From the NCBI RefSeq assembly GCF_023283945.1, contig NZ_JAKIKW010000007.1, positions 111,031 to 175,030 of the forward strand: a DNA stretch of 64,000 nt, read 5' to 3'. Shown here one piece after another: positions 1 to 11,695 of this stretch (the first letter of the stretch is position 1; the number at the start of each line of letters is the position of its first letter). Source of the DNA: Shewanella gelidimarina (GTDB taxonomy: Bacteria > Pseudomonadota > Gammaproteobacteria > Enterobacterales > Shewanellaceae). A program made the position numbers and the translations under genes. The notes below the pieces were generated by a model, which saw nothing but the letters and a program-made list of their open reading frames with translations, did not search any database and was not told the DNA's origin.

Positions 1-419
1 CCCCACACATGCGGCATAATAAAAATCACCGGTTGCCCTGCTGCGGTTGCTTGTTCAACATGCTCAAAGCCAATAAGCTTAACTCTGTTACGAATATTTT
101 GACGAGACTTAACTAACAGCTCTGATTGAGCTAGTAAAATCATCACAAAATTTTCGACATTGTCTCGAATCAACCCTTCTATTTCGTCATCCGATTTATC
201 AGGGAAACAGGTCGTTAAATTTGCTCTTGCAACTTCAATGGGCTTTACCGCAATTTTCAGTACGAGTTTAGCCAACTGACGCGCAATGGGATCTCTTAGC
301 CACGCAGGCATAAGGCCAAAAAGCACTAACACTAATATGGCTACCCAAGTAAGCCAATACTTAGGATGTAATAAAGATAGCCTGAAGCGACGGTCAAAAT
401 ATTTAGGTTTTCTAGACAA
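1..419 (-). CDS. lpxM: Lipid A biosynthesis (lauroyl/myristoyl) acyltransferase, N-terminal part
   Basis: The reading frame runs off the left edge of the window, so only about 139 N-terminal residues are present. It reads MSRKPKYFDRRFRLSLLHPK and then YWLTW, a hydrophobic anchor (about residues 22-40), and PHVWG at the edge. This matches the N-terminus of LpxM/MsbB, which adds the last acyl chain to Kdo2-lipid A at the inner membrane. The anchor and the RDPI and CFP(D/E)(K/R)S stretches are family features; the His of PHVWG sits where LpxM has its catalytic HX4D region. I chose a TTG start at 419 because AACGAGG lies about 7 bases upstream and no ATG is available. It follows the ihfA terminator. 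LpxL is the main alternative. Confidence 0.85.
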   Translation of the reverse strand, partial: MSRKPKYFDRRFRLSLLHPKYWLTWVAILVLVLFGLMPAWLRDPIARQLAKLVLKIAVKPIEVARANLTTCFPDKSDDEIEGLIRDNVENFVMILLAQSELLVKSRQNIRNRVKLIGFEHVEQATAAGQPVIFIMPHVW

Positions 420-450
420 ACGCAAAACCTCGTTAGCAGATGAATAACAG

Positions 451-475
451 AAAAAGCCACTCAATTGAGTGGCCT
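451..475 (-). terminator. Rho-independent terminator after ihfA
   Basis: Perfect 18-base palindrome GCCACTCAATTGAGTGGC followed on the minus strand by five T. It separates ihfA from the lpxM-like gene. Confidence 0.85.
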
Positions 476-497
476 CTTCATCACGATGCTAGTGCAA

Positions 498-794
498 TTA
501 CTTCTTTGCGTTAGCTTCTTCGACGCGACTTTTCAGCTTTTGTCCTGGACGGAACGTCACAACACGGCGCGCTGAAATAGGGATATCTTCTCCCGTCTTT
601 GGGTTCCTTCCCGGTCTTTGATTCTTATCTCTCAGGTCGAAATTGCCAAAGCCAGATAGCTTGACCTGCTCACCACTTTCAAGCGCTTGACGAACTTCTT
701 CGAAAAACGTCTCTACCATCTCTTTCGCTACTCTCTTATTGATACCTAGCGTTTCAAAAAGATGTTCTGCCATTTCGGCTTTGGTAAGTGCCAT
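498..794 (-). CDS. ihfA: Integration host factor subunit alpha
   Basis: A 98-residue HU/IHF-family DNA-bending protein. IHF is an alpha/beta heterodimer that bends DNA sharply at specific sites and acts in recombination, replication and sigma-54 promoters. The DNA-binding beta-arm motif [12 protein letters not shown] with its intercalating Pro, and [10 protein letters not shown] before it, are typical. I call alpha rather than beta or HU because the gene directly follows pheT (4-base gap), the classic pheS-pheT-ihfA order, and because of the [14 protein letters not shown] start. Length matches E. coli IHF alpha (99 aa). It is probably co-transcribed with pheST and ends at the hairpin at 456-473. 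Confidence 0.96.
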   Translation of the reverse strand: MALTKAEMAEHLFETLGINKRVAKEMVETFFEEVRQALESGEQVKLSGFGNFDLRDKNQRPGRNPKTGEDIPISARRVVTFRPGQKLKSRVEEANAKK

Positions 795-798
795 ACTT

Positions 799-3186
799 TT
801 AGTCCCTCAACGATGCGTTGAACTCGTCTTTCAAAGAAGAAACCACCACATCTACCATCGCTGCGATCTCTTTCTCTTCAAGTGTACGAGTGTTGTCTTG
901 TAATAAGAGTGCGATTGCAAGGCTCTTTTTGCCTTCCTCTACACCTTTACCTTGGTATACATCAAACAAGTTTATGCCAACCAACTGATTTTCGCCAACT
1001 TTTCTTATCATTTTTACAACATCAGCCGCTGCAACAGAGTCATCGACTACGATGGCGATGTCACGACGGTTAGCTGGAAACTTAGATACAGTCTGGGCTA
1101 GCGGTAAATTAGCATGCAATAACGCGTCTAATTCGAGCTCGAAAATAATTGTTTTGCCATTAAGGCCAAATGGCTTCTCAAGGGTAGGATGAACCGTGCC
1201 TATGATACCAATAACACAATCATTTCTCAATATTTCAGCACATTGGCCCGGATGAAGCGCTGGATGTGATGCTGCTCTAAAGCTAAATTCACTGTCCGCA
1301 ACCGTTAATCCGATGACGGCTTCGAGATCACCTTTTAGATCGAAGAAATCAACAGTATTTGATTCCATTGACCAGTGCTCGTCATTCTGATTACCTGAAA
1401 TAACCGCGGCAAGCATAGGTTGCTGTGACACACCAGAGTCTGCCGTTGCATTAGGGATGAAACGCAGGCCGCTTTCAAATAATCTAACGCGATTTTGCTG
1501 ACGGCTTTGGTTATAACCGACTGCCGATAAAAGACCGGTAAACATCGATAAACGCATTGCTGACATTTCAACCGAAATAGGATTCGGTAAAATCATCGCC
1601 TCTGCACCTGGGTGCAGCAGATTCTGTTGCTTAGGATCTACAAAGCTATAAGTAACCGCTTCTTGGAAACCACGTGCAACCAACATGCTACGAACACGTT
1701 TAAGACTGATATCAGACTCATTGTGATCAGACATGCTTAGTTGCGCAATTGGCGCAATATTTGGAATATTGTTGTAACCGTAGATACGAGCAACTTCTTC
1801 AATTAAATCTTCTTCAATTGCCATATCAAAACGGTAAGTCGCTGTAGTAACGCTCCACTGTCCTTCACTAACGTCAACCGCAAAGCCGAGACGCTCTAAG
1901 ATTTCAGTGACATCATTATCTTCGATATGGTGACCCAAAATGCGATCTAGTTTGCTACGGCGCAATACTATTTGCACAGGTTTTGGCAAGTTAGCGTCAG
2001 ATTTAGCTTCAACGACAGGACCCGCTTCGCCACCACAGATATCAAGTACAAGACGACTGGCGCGGTCCATTACTTTATGTTGCAACTCTGGGTCTACACC
2101 ACGTTCAAAACGGTGTGATGCATCAGTGTGCAAACCAATTTTACGGGCTTTACCTAAAATAGCTAAAGGTGCGAAAAAGGCGCACTCAAGCATAATGTCG
2201 GTTGTGTCAGTAGTCACACCTGAGTACTCGCCGCCAAATACGCCTGCAAGTGCTAATGGTTTAACCTGATCGGCAATAATCAACATACCTTCAGGGATAG
2301 TGATCTCATTACCATCAAGTAATGTCAGCTTCTCTTCACCATTAGGTTTACGAACCTGAATACCACCTTCCAATTTAGCATTATCAAATGCATGCATTGG
2401 CTGACCAAACTCAATCAACACGAAGTTAGTGATATCAACAATCGGATCAATTGAGCGAATGCCACTACGACGTAGCTTTTCTTGCATCCAAAGAGGGGTA
2501 GCTACTTTAACGTCGACGTTTTTGATAACGCGACCTAAATAACGTCCACACTCTTGCTCAGCTTGAAGATCGATACTCACTTCATCGCTAATGGTTGCCG
2601 TAACCGCTTCCCAAGTTGGTTCAGTAACCGCTTGACGGTTTAATACACCCACTTCACGAGCCAAACCCGCCATACCTAAACAATCGGCACGGTTAGCGGT
2701 TAAATCGACATCAATAACCGCATCATCAAGTTGCAGATATTCGCGAATATCTTGACCGATAGGCGCATCGGTTGATAACTCAATAATACCATCACTTTCA
2801 ATGTCGATGCCTATCTCGCCGTATGAGCAAAGCATACCGAAAGAAGGCTCGCCACGTAGTTTTGCTTTTTTGATTTTAAAATCACCAGGCAAAACAGCAC
2901 CAACCATTGCAACAGCAACTTTAATGCCTAAACGACAGTTTGGAGCACCACAAACAATGTCGATTAGCTCTTCACTACCCACATTAATTTTAGTCACGCG
3001 GAGTTTATCCGCGTCTGGGTGCTGACCACACTCTACAACTTCACCTACTATTACACCGCTAAATTCTGCAGCAACAGTATCAATACCGTCGACTTCAAGA
3101 CCCGCCATGGTAATTTGGTGTGCTAATTCTTCACGATTAACGCTTGGGTTAACCCATTCACGAAGCCAAGATTCGCTAAATTTCAT
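799..3186 (-). CDS. pheT: Phenylalanine-tRNA ligase beta subunit
   Basis: A 795-residue protein, equal in length to E. coli PheT. It forms the alpha2-beta2 PheRS that charges tRNA-Phe in the cytosol. In order: EMAP/tRNA-binding-like domain (about 40-150, with CGAPNCR), B3/B4 editing region (about 215-390, with GRYLGR and [19 protein letters not shown] segment), B5 domain (about 400-475), a catalytic-like core (RLFESG), and the C-terminal FDX-ACB domain ([15 protein letters not shown]). The start [12 protein letters not shown] is the family N-terminus. It lies 15 bases after pheS and 4 bases before ihfA, an operon arrangement. Confidence 0.97.
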   Translation of the reverse strand: MKFSESWLREWVNPSVNREELAHQITMAGLEVDGIDTVAAEFSGVIVGEVVECGQHPDADKLRVTKINVGSEELIDIVCGAPNCRLGIKVAVAMVGAVLPGDFKIKKAKLRGEPSFGMLCSYGEIGIDIESDGIIELSTDAPIGQDIREYLQLDDAVIDVDLTANRADCLGMAGLAREVGVLNRQAVTEPTWEAVTATISDEVSIDLQAEQECGRYLGRVIKNVDVKVATPLWMQEKLRRSGIRSIDPIVDITNFVLIEFGQPMHAFDNAKLEGGIQVRKPNGEEKLTLLDGNEITIPEGMLIIADQVKPLALAGVFGGEYSGVTTDTTDIMLECAFFAPLAILGKARKIGLHTDASHRFERGVDPELQHKVMDRASRLVLDICGGEAGPVVEAKSDANLPKPVQIVLRRSKLDRILGHHIEDNDVTEILERLGFAVDVSEGQWSVTTATYRFDMAIEEDLIEEVARIYGYNNIPNIAPIAQLSMSDHNESDISLKRVRSMLVARGFQEAVTYSFVDPKQQNLLHPGAEAMILPNPISVEMSAMRLSMFTGLLSAVGYNQSRQQNRVRLFESGLRFIPNATADSGVSQQPMLAAVISGNQNDEHWSMESNTVDFFDLKGDLEAVIGLTVADSEFSFRAASHPALHPGQCAEILRNDCVIGIIGTVHPTLEKPFGLNGKTIIFELELDALLHANLPLAQTVSKFPANRRDIAIVVDDSVAAADVVKMIRKVGENQLVGINLFDVYQGKGVEEGKKSLAIALLLQDNTRTLEEKEIAAMVDVVVSSLKDEFNASLRD

Positions 3187-3201
3187 GCTATACAGCTCCG
3201 T

Positions 3202-4612
<1,411 letters not shown>

Positions 4613-6106
4613 ATGAAAGAAGTTAAGTTTCGCTGGGTCGATAAATACCTTATCCATATGACGTTAAAATCAAAATTTGCGGTTATGGCAATAATTCCTA
4701 TTTTTACTTTGATAGGTTTCACACTTGTATTAAGTGATCATTTCGATGAAAACCTACAACAATCTCAACTAATACAAGCGCAACAATATAATCAAAAAAT
4801 GAGCGATGCGCTCGACAAAGCCTATCAATTTGTTGCAGATGAAGACAAACAGCCTTTTTTAAATGCGTTAAACGGTGATATCAGCCTATATGATGAGAAT
4901 GAGGCTAGTCGAGATGCCAAATCTTTAGCAAGTCAAGGCGGAGGAGCTCAAGTACAAGGTAACCGTATTGAAAGTGTCAGCCGCAGCCAAAACGGCTTGA
5001 TAACAGTATCGAATATTGCATTCGAGCAACAGAGCAGCAACGGTTATTTTATCTACGGTACGCTTGCTGGATTGATTCTGTTAATTTTAATCACCAGTTA
5101 CTATATCTCTAGCTTTGTCGGTGGCGCGCTATACACCAATGTTATGGCGTTAAAGAGAGCGGCTGATGGCGATCTCACTGGTCGACTTAACTTTTTTGAA
5201 GTCAAAGATGAGTTTAGTATCTTAGCGATTAGTATCGATACCTTGGTTGATCGGCAGCATAAGCTGGTCACCCAAATGACCCATGCCAACACCCAGATCC
5301 GTAACGTAGTGCAAGCATTTAGAGATACTGCTCAAGAAGGCCAGTCGCTGGCAATGAACCAAAGGCAACATTTAGATTCTCTTGCGACCGCAATGGAAGA
5401 GATGACAGCGGCAGTGAAAGAGGTTGCCCGTAATGCAGAGCAGTCTTCTATAGAGACCCAAGAAGCAAATAACCAAGTTGATGCAGGCTCCCGAGACATC
5501 GCTGTGACAGTGGATGCTATTGGTGGTCTCAGTAATGAAATTGCGCAAGCGTCTGATGCTGTCAATAATCTTAACGAAAACGCCGCAAAGATTGATGAAG
5601 TGGTGACTACCATTAATGCTATTTCCGAGCAAACTAATCTGCTCGCGTTAAATGCTGCAATTGAAGCCGCAAGAGCCGGTGAACAAGGTCGAGGTTTCGC
5701 CGTCGTCGCTGACGAAGTCAGAACGCTAGCGGGACGAACTCAAGCCGCGACCGTTGAGATAAAATCGATGATCGAGGCGCTTCAATCTGGTTCGAGAAAT
5801 CTAAAACATGTTATGAGCCGTACGGTCGAAAAGGCTGAAGAAGGTAAAAAACATGTGCTCGATACCGGTAACGATCTTCAAGGCATTGCACATCATAGTG
5901 CTAAGGTCTACGAAATGAGCATATTGATTGCAACATCCGCCGATGAACAATCTGCCGTTGCCAATGAGATTGCCACCAACTTAATGGAGATCCGCAATCA
6001 ATCCCACGATGTTGAGCAATCCGCTAATCAATCGGTTGCAGGCTGCGATGAACTGCACGCAACAGCGGAACAACTTGATACATTGTTGATAGGGCTCAAA
6101 ATATAG
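4613..6106 (+). CDS. Methyl-accepting chemotaxis protein
   Basis: A 497-residue chemoreceptor. TM1 is about 24-42, a short periplasmic part follows (about 43-145), TM2 is about 147-170, then a HAMP linker and a long helical signalling domain. The conserved tip contains [19 protein letters not shown] and continues [18 protein letters not shown] (about 340-377), which contacts CheA and CheW. Predicted methylation helices flank it. The ligand cannot be told; the periplasmic part is too small (about 100 aa) for a double CACHE domain. There is no C-terminal CheR-docking pentapeptide: it ends LLIGLKI. Monocistronic, with a strong terminator 20 bases downstream. Confidence 0.93.
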   Translation: MKEVKFRWVDKYLIHMTLKSKFAVMAIIPIFTLIGFTLVLSDHFDENLQQSQLIQAQQYNQKMSDALDKAYQFVADEDKQPFLNALNGDISLYDENEASRDAKSLASQGGGAQVQGNRIESVSRSQNGLITVSNIAFEQQSSNGYFIYGTLAGLILLILITSYYISSFVGGALYTNVMALKRAADGDLTGRLNFFEVKDEFSILAISIDTLVDRQHKLVTQMTHANTQIRNVVQAFRDTAQEGQSLAMNQRQHLDSLATAMEEMTAAVKEVARNAEQSSIETQEANNQVDAGSRDIAVTVDAIGGLSNEIAQASDAVNNLNENAAKIDEVVTTINAISEQTNLLALNAAIEAARAGEQGRGFAVVADEVRTLAGRTQAATVEIKSMIEALQSGSRNLKHVMSRTVEKAEEGKKHVLDTGNDLQGIAHHSAKVYEMSILIATSADEQSAVANEIATNLMEIRNQSHDVEQSANQSVAGCDELHATAEQLDTLLIGLKI

Positions 6107-6122
6107 TTAACATTGTTAATAT

Positions 6123-6156
6123 AAAAAAGGGTAGCACTTTAGTGCTGCCCTTTTTT
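6123..6156 (+). terminator. Terminator after the chemoreceptor gene
   Basis: A-run, hairpin GGGTAGCAC-TTTA-GTGCTGCCC and six T. Symmetric enough to work in both directions. Confidence 0.9.
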
Positions 6157-6308
6157 GTGTCACTATCTAAATTGTTACAATCCTAATAGTGTATTGTTTT
6201 ACAATAATTTAACAAGGCTTGTATACTTGACCTATCGTTTCAATTTTATCCTTAAACAGTATGGATGCTCGTTAAGGAAGCAACTCACTATTTGAGCGTA
6301 ACTTTAGC

Positions 6309-8918
6309 ATGCAAAATCGTAAGAACCGCCCCCCTAAATTGACTGATTGGCGTAAAAGTTTACCGATGAAATTCATGTTCATCCAACTCGCGGTGGCTAC
6401 AATCATCATCTTAGCCAGTGTTTGGTTTCTTAAGTCTATTGAAATAAATCGACTTATTGATAATCAGCAAACATTGAATATTAATGTCGGTAAAGCGATT
6501 ACGGCAACTTTGCAGCAAAAAACCAATCGAATTGAACGTTTAGCCGTCTCTATTAGCGCGCTTGGTGAACTGTACCAGCACAACCCTTCTCTTTTAGACG
6601 AAAGTATTCCAGCATTACTCGATCAGTTAGGCCAAGAAGCGGTTATTCTCGGCGGTGGAGTTTGGCCCGAGCCCAAGGCTTTTGACAAAGATAAACGTAA
6701 AGATAGCCATTTTTGGGCACGTAACCCCGGCGGGAAACTGCTCAAAATTGACGATTACAACCAAGACGACAACCCGAATTACTACCAAGAAAACTGGTAT
6801 ATCCCAGCAAAGTATTACCCTGCAGATACCACATATTGGTCTAAATCTTATATAGACCCTTTTACACAAGACCCAATGATTACCGCCTCGGTGCCGATGT
6901 GGTCTCATCATGAGTTTATTGGCGTATCTACCGTTGATATTGCGCTATCGAGCCTCGACGGTTTTTTCAAAACAGCCCTATCAGGCCAAAGGGGCTATGT
7001 ATTTGCATTGGATCAGCAAAATAGGTTGCTCTCATTCCCAAGCCTAGATACTGATCTTACTGAAGAGGGAGTCCTAAAGCGTTTATTTCAACCTTTTGCT
7101 GATTTCACCGAACAATATGAGTCGTTCAAACCACTGCAAGCTAGAATAGATGAAATTGACGCCGAGTTTATGCGCCAGGCCAATATAGACAGGGCTTACA
7201 CTGCAAAGCAACTTGAAAATGTCACGGCAAACATCCCCCCGAATGAACGTGCCAAACTTACCGCGCTGATTAACCAAAATGCCAAAAACAAACTGCAAAG
7301 TGTTCAGTTAATTGCCAGCATAGAGCTCGACAACGATCCGCAACTGCAAGAGCCTGTTATCGTCACCGTTTTCTTAATGCCGGGGACCTATTGGAAAATC
7401 ATTCTTGTGACGCCATTAACAGCGGTAGAAACCAGCGCTAAGTCGATGGCGAGTTCCGTAGGTCTTTATTTAGTGGGCATTCAGATTTTTGCACTGATGT
7501 TGTTATTTATTTTGCAAAACAAACTCTTTATTAACCCCATTAGTCGAATGGTAAACGCACTGAACAACAGCAACTCTGCATTGATTGAACTTGAAAGCAG
7601 TAATCGAAAAGATGAGATTGGCATGCTCGCAAAAGCATTCAGTTCTCGTACGCACCAATTAGAGATCGCACTGGCCAGTTTAGATGCCACCAACCTTGCT
7701 TTAGAAAAGCAGTTGGAGGTTCAACAGCTAGCACAAGCAGAACTAAAAGAGAGTAAAGAGCAGCTCAATTTGGTATTGAACTCCGCGCATAACTTAATAT
7801 TCATCAAAAATATCAATGGTGAGCTCACACTTGTTAACGATCAATTCTGCCGTACTGTTGCGTTAAATCGAGATGATATTATTGGTGTAAGAGACCATTT
7901 AGTATTGCCCAGAGATGTCGCCAAAATAAATAGCGACAACGACAAGATGGTTCTCACGCAGAAACGAGAACTCAGTTACGAGCAAGCATTCCCAAGTGAA
8001 GGTAACTTTCACACCTATTTAGTCACCAAATTTCCAATATTGAACAGTCAACAAGAGGTTGTATCCATAGGCACGATTGCATTTGATATTAGTGAAACCA
8101 AAAAGCTTGAGCTAAAAAACAAAGCCCAGTTTGAGATCCTCAGGCAAGAAAAGTCCAAAAACATCCGTTTCATTGAAAAATTGGAACAGACCAATAGACG
8201 ACTACAAGATGAAACAGCACAAGCACGCATACAATCAAATAAGGAGTTTAACTACGAAAAAGTTAAACTCGATAATCAAGCACTATACCCTACCCTAGTG
8301 GCAAACCTTGTCAGGCCAATATTTCGACAGCAAGATGAACTCGCAGCCAAGGCTTACCGCTTATCAAATGGGTCCCTTAATGCGGCTGATTTTGGGGTGG
8401 AGTTGACCGAACAGACAGAACGGTTAAGACATTTAGAATACTTACTTTCAGCGCAAGACTACGGGGCTAAGCCAATTGATTTAGTCCAACTATTAGAGCA
8501 TATCATCGCGCTATTACGGCCTAAGTTTGTCGACGCCGATATTGACCTAGAGATCCAAAGTGATAATAGACTCATCGTAGACGGTATCCACTGGCACTTT
8601 TTAATCCTGTTTTATAGGCTCATTAATAACACGTTAACCGATGCATTTGATCCTCATCAAACGAACAAAAGTATTAAGCTTATTTTGGTGAAACAGAAAA
8701 ATGAGCTGGTCATCACCGTGTATGATAATGGCAAAGGATTTACCACAAACCAGCGGGATGCATTACAGCTGCAAATTACTGAAAATGAAATTCATGGCAC
8801 AATATCTACATTGTCGGTGTGGCTGCAAAGTGAGTTTAACGGAAAAGTACAATTGCGCAGCTTGCAGGCTGAAGCTCAGTATAAAACACAAATCAGTTGC
8901 TCTTTATCGCTAACATAA
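6309..8918 (+). CDS. CACHE-HAMP-PAS sensor protein with degenerate histidine-kinase end
   Basis: An 869-residue membrane sensor. TM1 is about 22-42. A large periplasmic double-CACHE-type domain follows (about 45-355; NYYQENWYIPAK, YWSKSYIDPFTQDPMITAS, GVSTVDIAL). Then TM2 (about 378-400), HAMP, a coiled coil, a PAS domain (about 485-605) and an ATPase-like region with N-box-like FYRLINNTLTDAFD and G1-like YDNGKGF. The dimerisation stretch, about 650-690, has no HE/D phospho-accepting His that I can see, and the G2 region is weak. So it may be a pseudokinase or act through a partner. No receiver domain and no adjacent regulator gene. The frame opens just after a TAA at 6273 and ATG 6309 is the first ATG, though without a clear ribosome site. 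Confidence 0.75.
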   Translation: MQNRKNRPPKLTDWRKSLPMKFMFIQLAVATIIILASVWFLKSIEINRLIDNQQTLNINVGKAITATLQQKTNRIERLAVSISALGELYQHNPSLLDESIPALLDQLGQEAVILGGGVWPEPKAFDKDKRKDSHFWARNPGGKLLKIDDYNQDDNPNYYQENWYIPAKYYPADTTYWSKSYIDPFTQDPMITASVPMWSHHEFIGVSTVDIALSSLDGFFKTALSGQRGYVFALDQQNRLLSFPSLDTDLTEEGVLKRLFQPFADFTEQYESFKPLQARIDEIDAEFMRQANIDRAYTAKQLENVTANIPPNERAKLTALINQNAKNKLQSVQLIASIELDNDPQLQEPVIVTVFLMPGTYWKIILVTPLTAVETSAKSMASSVGLYLVGIQIFALMLLFILQNKLFINPISRMVNALNNSNSALIELESSNRKDEIGMLAKAFSSRTHQLEIALASLDATNLALEKQLEVQQLAQAELKESKEQLNLVLNSAHNLIFIKNINGELTLVNDQFCRTVALNRDDIIGVRDHLVLPRDVAKINSDNDKMVLTQKRELSYEQAFPSEGNFHTYLVTKFPILNSQQEVVSIGTIAFDISETKKLELKNKAQFEILRQEKSKNIRFIEKLEQTNRRLQDETAQARIQSNKEFNYEKVKLDNQALYPTLVANLVRPIFRQQDELAAKAYRLSNGSLNAADFGVELTEQTERLRHLEYLLSAQDYGAKPIDLVQLLEHIIALLRPKFVDADIDLEIQSDNRLIVDGIHWHFLILFYRLINNTLTDAFDPHQTNKSIKLILVKQKNELVITVYDNGKGFTTNQRDALQLQITENEIHGTISTLSVWLQSEFNGKVQLRSLQAEAQYKTQISCSLSLT

Positions 8919-8945
8919 AAAAACACTCATTAGAGTGCTTTTTTA
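8918..8945. terminator. Terminator between convergent genes
   Basis: A-run, CACTC-ATTA-GAGTG and C plus six T; usable from both sides for the sensor gene and the leftward protease-like gene. Confidence 0.75.
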
Positions 8946-8969
8946 TGCGCCTAAAGAGCGTCAATCAAG

Positions 8970-9845
8970 CTACATTGATACATCCACAATATAATGACCT
9001 TGTATCCAGTTTCGGCCGATTAACAGCTTGTAGGTCATTTTACTTCTATCTCGTAGATTAACTTTAACTTTATATTCTTCACCTAACTCGCCAATCTTGA
9101 GTTCAACCATGTAGCGAGTTTCACTGCCTTGCGCGTTGCGAATAAGTGATGTTTCAACGATACGAGATTTTACGACCTTAGACTCACCCTTTTCATTCTC
9201 AGTGGTAAAATGAATCACCTTACCGACATTTTTATTCATGTCGGTCTCTTCATTTTCAATCTTAAAGTCAACGGCATGTAAGGAGTTTTCTACAGCCCCC
9301 GTATCAATACGAGTTTTAAACATCATACCTGACTCAACAATACTGATCGGAGCGGTCGGGCCAATATACTTTTTATCAGAAACATCCACTACATAGCGGC
9401 CTTTGAGCCAGTTACGGCCAATGAGCAATTTATAATCCATATGGCTACGATCACGTAAATTAACTCTTACCTTTCGCTCTTCTCCTTTAAAGCCAACATC
9501 TAGGTCGACCATATAGCGTGTTTCTGTGCCTTGAGAATTACTGACTGTCGATGTCTTAACAATCTTAGCTTTTATGCGTTTAGACTGACCCTTTGCATTT
9601 TCCGTCGTAAAGGACAACGTTTTACCGATGTTGTCCTTCATGTTTTTAGCACTGCCACCTTCCACTTTAAGATCGACAGCATGTAAAGAGGTATTCACCG
9701 CCCCTGTATCGATACGCGCAACATAGGGTAAATCAGCATGTGCTACAAACATATTCGCTGTAGATCCAATAACCGCCTTATCATTGGCCTGAACAGATAA
9801 TGAAGTCATCAAGGTCAAGAGGCACCATCCCATTTTTTTTAGCAT
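8970..9845 (-). CDS. Secreted tandem retropepsin-like (RimK-associated 'zinc protease' family) protein
   Basis: A 291-residue protein with a Sec signal peptide (about 1-20, cut near VQA-ND). The mature part is two copies of one module. Copy 1 (about 40-160) and copy 2 (about 175-290) each hold RIDTGAV..SLHAVD, FTTEN.KG.SK, SR/KIV.TS, G.ETRYMV and VNLRDRS.M.YKLLIGRNW. The family (Pfam Zn_protease, often annotated ATP-dependent zinc protease) has a retropepsin-like fold with DTGA as the likely active-site motif, and both copies keep it. Normal members have one module; retropepsins work as dimers, so a two-module chain could form an internal dimer. The signal peptide implies periplasmic action. 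Substrate unknown. No partner gene is adjacent. Confidence 0.8.
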   Translation of the reverse strand: MLKKMGWCLLTLMTSLSVQANDKAVIGSTANMFVAHADLPYVARIDTGAVNTSLHAVDLKVEGGSAKNMKDNIGKTLSFTTENAKGQSKRIKAKIVKTSTVSNSQGTETRYMVDLDVGFKGEERKVRVNLRDRSHMDYKLLIGRNWLKGRYVVDVSDKKYIGPTAPISIVESGMMFKTRIDTGAVENSLHAVDFKIENEETDMNKNVGKVIHFTTENEKGESKVVKSRIVETSLIRNAQGSETRYMVELKIGELGEEYKVKVNLRDRSKMTYKLLIGRNWIQGHYIVDVSM

Positions 9846-10060
9846 CGCTATTCCTAAATAAAGTTAAGTCAATTTATGGCTTGTTTGAAGTTATCATAGC
9901 AAGAAATCTTACCGTTTGACGCCAAAGCTGTGTCGACAATGATGCTTATCTCATCGATAAACAATTCATTAAGCTTGAATTTTTATCGGTAGCACGCCAA
10001 CCAAATAAATTTAGCAGCTCAAAGCTGACGTTAAGTTGAACAAAGTGTCTAAACAAGTGC

Positions 10061-10354
10061 TTAGAAGAAATGAAGAACAAATAGCAGCAACAACATAGCT
10101 GAAAAGACGCAATGGCATACATACCAGCGCTTATGAAAACTCTGTTTGTAGAGCCTAACGTTCCGATAAAACTGCACGCCTAGCCAGACAAGGATAAACG
10201 GTACAAAAGGGAGAGAGATGACGAGAGGGAAAAAACCCCAGCCTAAGTCCAATGCATTCTGACTGAATAGGCGCAAAAAACACCAAAAAACAAACAAGCA
10301 AAAATAAACAAGCAAATGTTGTCCATTTATAGAGCGCTTTAGATTTTCTAGCAT
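10061..10354 (-). CDS. Small predicted inner-membrane protein
   Basis: About 97 residues with three likely membrane segments: LLVYFCLFVFWCFLRLF, a central FPLVISLPFVPFILVWLG and a C-terminal HCVFSAMLLLLFVLHFF. I do not recognise the family. I prefer the ATG at 10354 (MLENLKRS) because GGGGA lies 5 bases upstream; the longer start at 10372 has poor spacing. It lies downstream of the DUF3802 gene in the same direction but 80 bases away. Function unknown. Confidence 0.5.
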   Translation of the reverse strand: MLENLKRSINGQHLLVYFCLFVFWCFLRLFSQNALDLGWGFFPLVISLPFVPFILVWLGVQFYRNVRLYKQSFHKRWYVCHCVFSAMLLLLFVLHFF

Positions 10355-10453
10355 CGAATTCCCCATATTCATAACTGAACATTAGGCCTTATTGGAACAA
10401 GCAACAAGGCTAAATAGAGAGAATTCTGTAACGAAATATAAAATCAATTTGCA

Positions 10454-10810
10454 CTATGTGGCCATGAGCTTAGCAATTTCTTGGTCAAACAAGTTCTTGA
10501 TCAGGCATGAAAACTCTGTAATGAACAATGTCTGTTCAGCAGTTGCTTTATGCGTCGCCACTCTTGCAAGGATCTCTTCCAGATCATACACAATCGAGTC
10601 AACCTCTCTAATCACTATGTTTCGCTGAGCAAAGCTCAAAGACGGATTTTGACCACAAACCATGATAATTTGAGCTGCAAGCTGTTCTTCAAACAGCTCC
10701 ATAACCGTGTCTTCAGCCGCTGATTGATGTTGTTGCGAGTTTTCAAATATACCTAAATGTTCAGTCAAATATTGAACAAGGTGCATATACCCGTCTGTAT
10801 CGGTAACCAT
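10454..10810 (-). CDS. DUF3802 family protein
   Basis: A 118-residue soluble, acidic helical protein starting MVTDTDGYMHLVQYLTEHL. It resembles the DUF3802 family of Shewanella, Vibrio and relatives, for which I know no function. A longer in-frame start exists at 10837, but GGAAGGGAT directly before the ATG at 10810 marks that as the true start. Two Cys only; no signal peptide or membrane segment. It follows the yceI terminator and is probably its own unit. Confidence 0.75.
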   Translation of the reverse strand: MVTDTDGYMHLVQYLTEHLGIFENSQQHQSAAEDTVMELFEEQLAAQIIMVCGQNPSLSFAQRNIVIREVDSIVYDLEEILARVATHKATAEQTLFITEFSCLIKNLFDQEIAKLMAT

Positions 10811-10840
10811 ATCCCTTCCGAAATATGCAAAGTGCATAAA

Positions 10841-10866
10841 TGATAAAGCGGCTCAAAAAGAGCCGC
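10841..10866 (-). terminator. Terminator after yceI-like gene
   Basis: GCGGCTC-TTTTT-GAGCCGC on the minus strand, followed by TTTATCATTT. It sits between the yceI-like gene and the DUF3802 gene. Confidence 0.7.
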
Positions 10867-10923
10867 AAATTCTTTTGGATAAGAATCTTATCTGAGTTTA
10901 AAGTGAAATGATATTGCCTAGAT

Positions 10924-11499
10924 CTATTTCTTGAGATTCAAAATAAAGGAGACTGGCACCGCGTTACTAATTGCCGACAACCCTGCTATCTCGCGCAACT
11001 TTTCAATACCTTGCGTCAAACCAAAGCTGTCTGAATTAACAATGACAGGCATGACACTCGCAACGAGTAGATTCGCGTCAGAAAGCCTAGCAATGCTCAC
11101 CGTAAAGGGAAGACTCACTTTCTTACCGTGTAAGTCCACCTGCCCATCAATAGTGGCTACTTTTGACTCCCCAACGGCAATACTGTTGAGCAGCTTCTTA
11201 TCTACTTTGGCAGATAACGTCAGCTTGGGGTACTTATCAACTTCAAACAATAACGACCCCATGCGTTCGTCTCTTATCTCAACTTGGGTATCAACACTCG
11301 CAAGAGAAATAGTTAACTCAAATTCGCCATTATCGTTTAGCGTTCCTGCTATGGTTTTAAAATGGTGAACTTCGGCGATATCGCCTTTTTTAATCGAAAT
11401 AAAATTGACGTTTGATTCATCATTTGTGACTTTCCAGCTTGCTGCTGACGTGACAAACGATAACGGAATGAGTAGTAATCCAATTATTATATTTTTCAT
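10924..11499 (-). CDS. YceI family periplasmic protein
   Basis: A 191-residue secreted protein with a signal peptide (about 1-19, ending VTSAA-SW). The rest is a YceI-type lipocalin-like beta barrel: W.V...SNVNFISIKKG, HHFKTIAGTL, VDTQ.EIRDERM, F.V.KYP.LTLSAKV, and DLHGKKVSLPF. The family binds isoprenoids such as polyprenyl chains or ubiquinone-like lipids in the periplasm; the exact ligand is not known here. The catalytic Cys or haem features seen in some fusions are absent. Likely monocistronic, ending at 10848-10866. Confidence 0.88.
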   Translation of the reverse strand: MKNIIIGLLLIPLSFVTSAASWKVTNDESNVNFISIKKGDIAEVHHFKTIAGTLNDNGEFELTISLASVDTQVEIRDERMGSLLFEVDKYPKLTLSAKVDKKLLNSIAVGESKVATIDGQVDLHGKKVSLPFTVSIARLSDANLLVASVMPVIVNSDSFGLTQGIEKLREIAGLSAISNAVPVSFILNLKK

Positions 11500-11653
11500 G
11501 GTCGCTCCCTCTAGAAAAAATAGTGATAGATATCAATATGCAAAACAACATCAAGTGCTAATTTAGCACAAGCAGTTACTTCACACAGTAAATTCTAATT
11601 TCACAGTATGTGATTATTTTAGTACATAGGGTGCTTTTGCTGCCGTTAAAAGC

Positions 11654-11683
11654 AAAAATGCCACTTAATGAAGTGACATTTTT
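11654..11683 (-). terminator. Terminator after pdxH
   Basis: AAAAATG.CACTT-CATT-AAGTG.CATTTTT hairpin with A and T flanks, one mismatch; ends the leftward pdxH unit. Confidence 0.75.
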
Positions 11684-11695
11684 ATCAATAACTGA

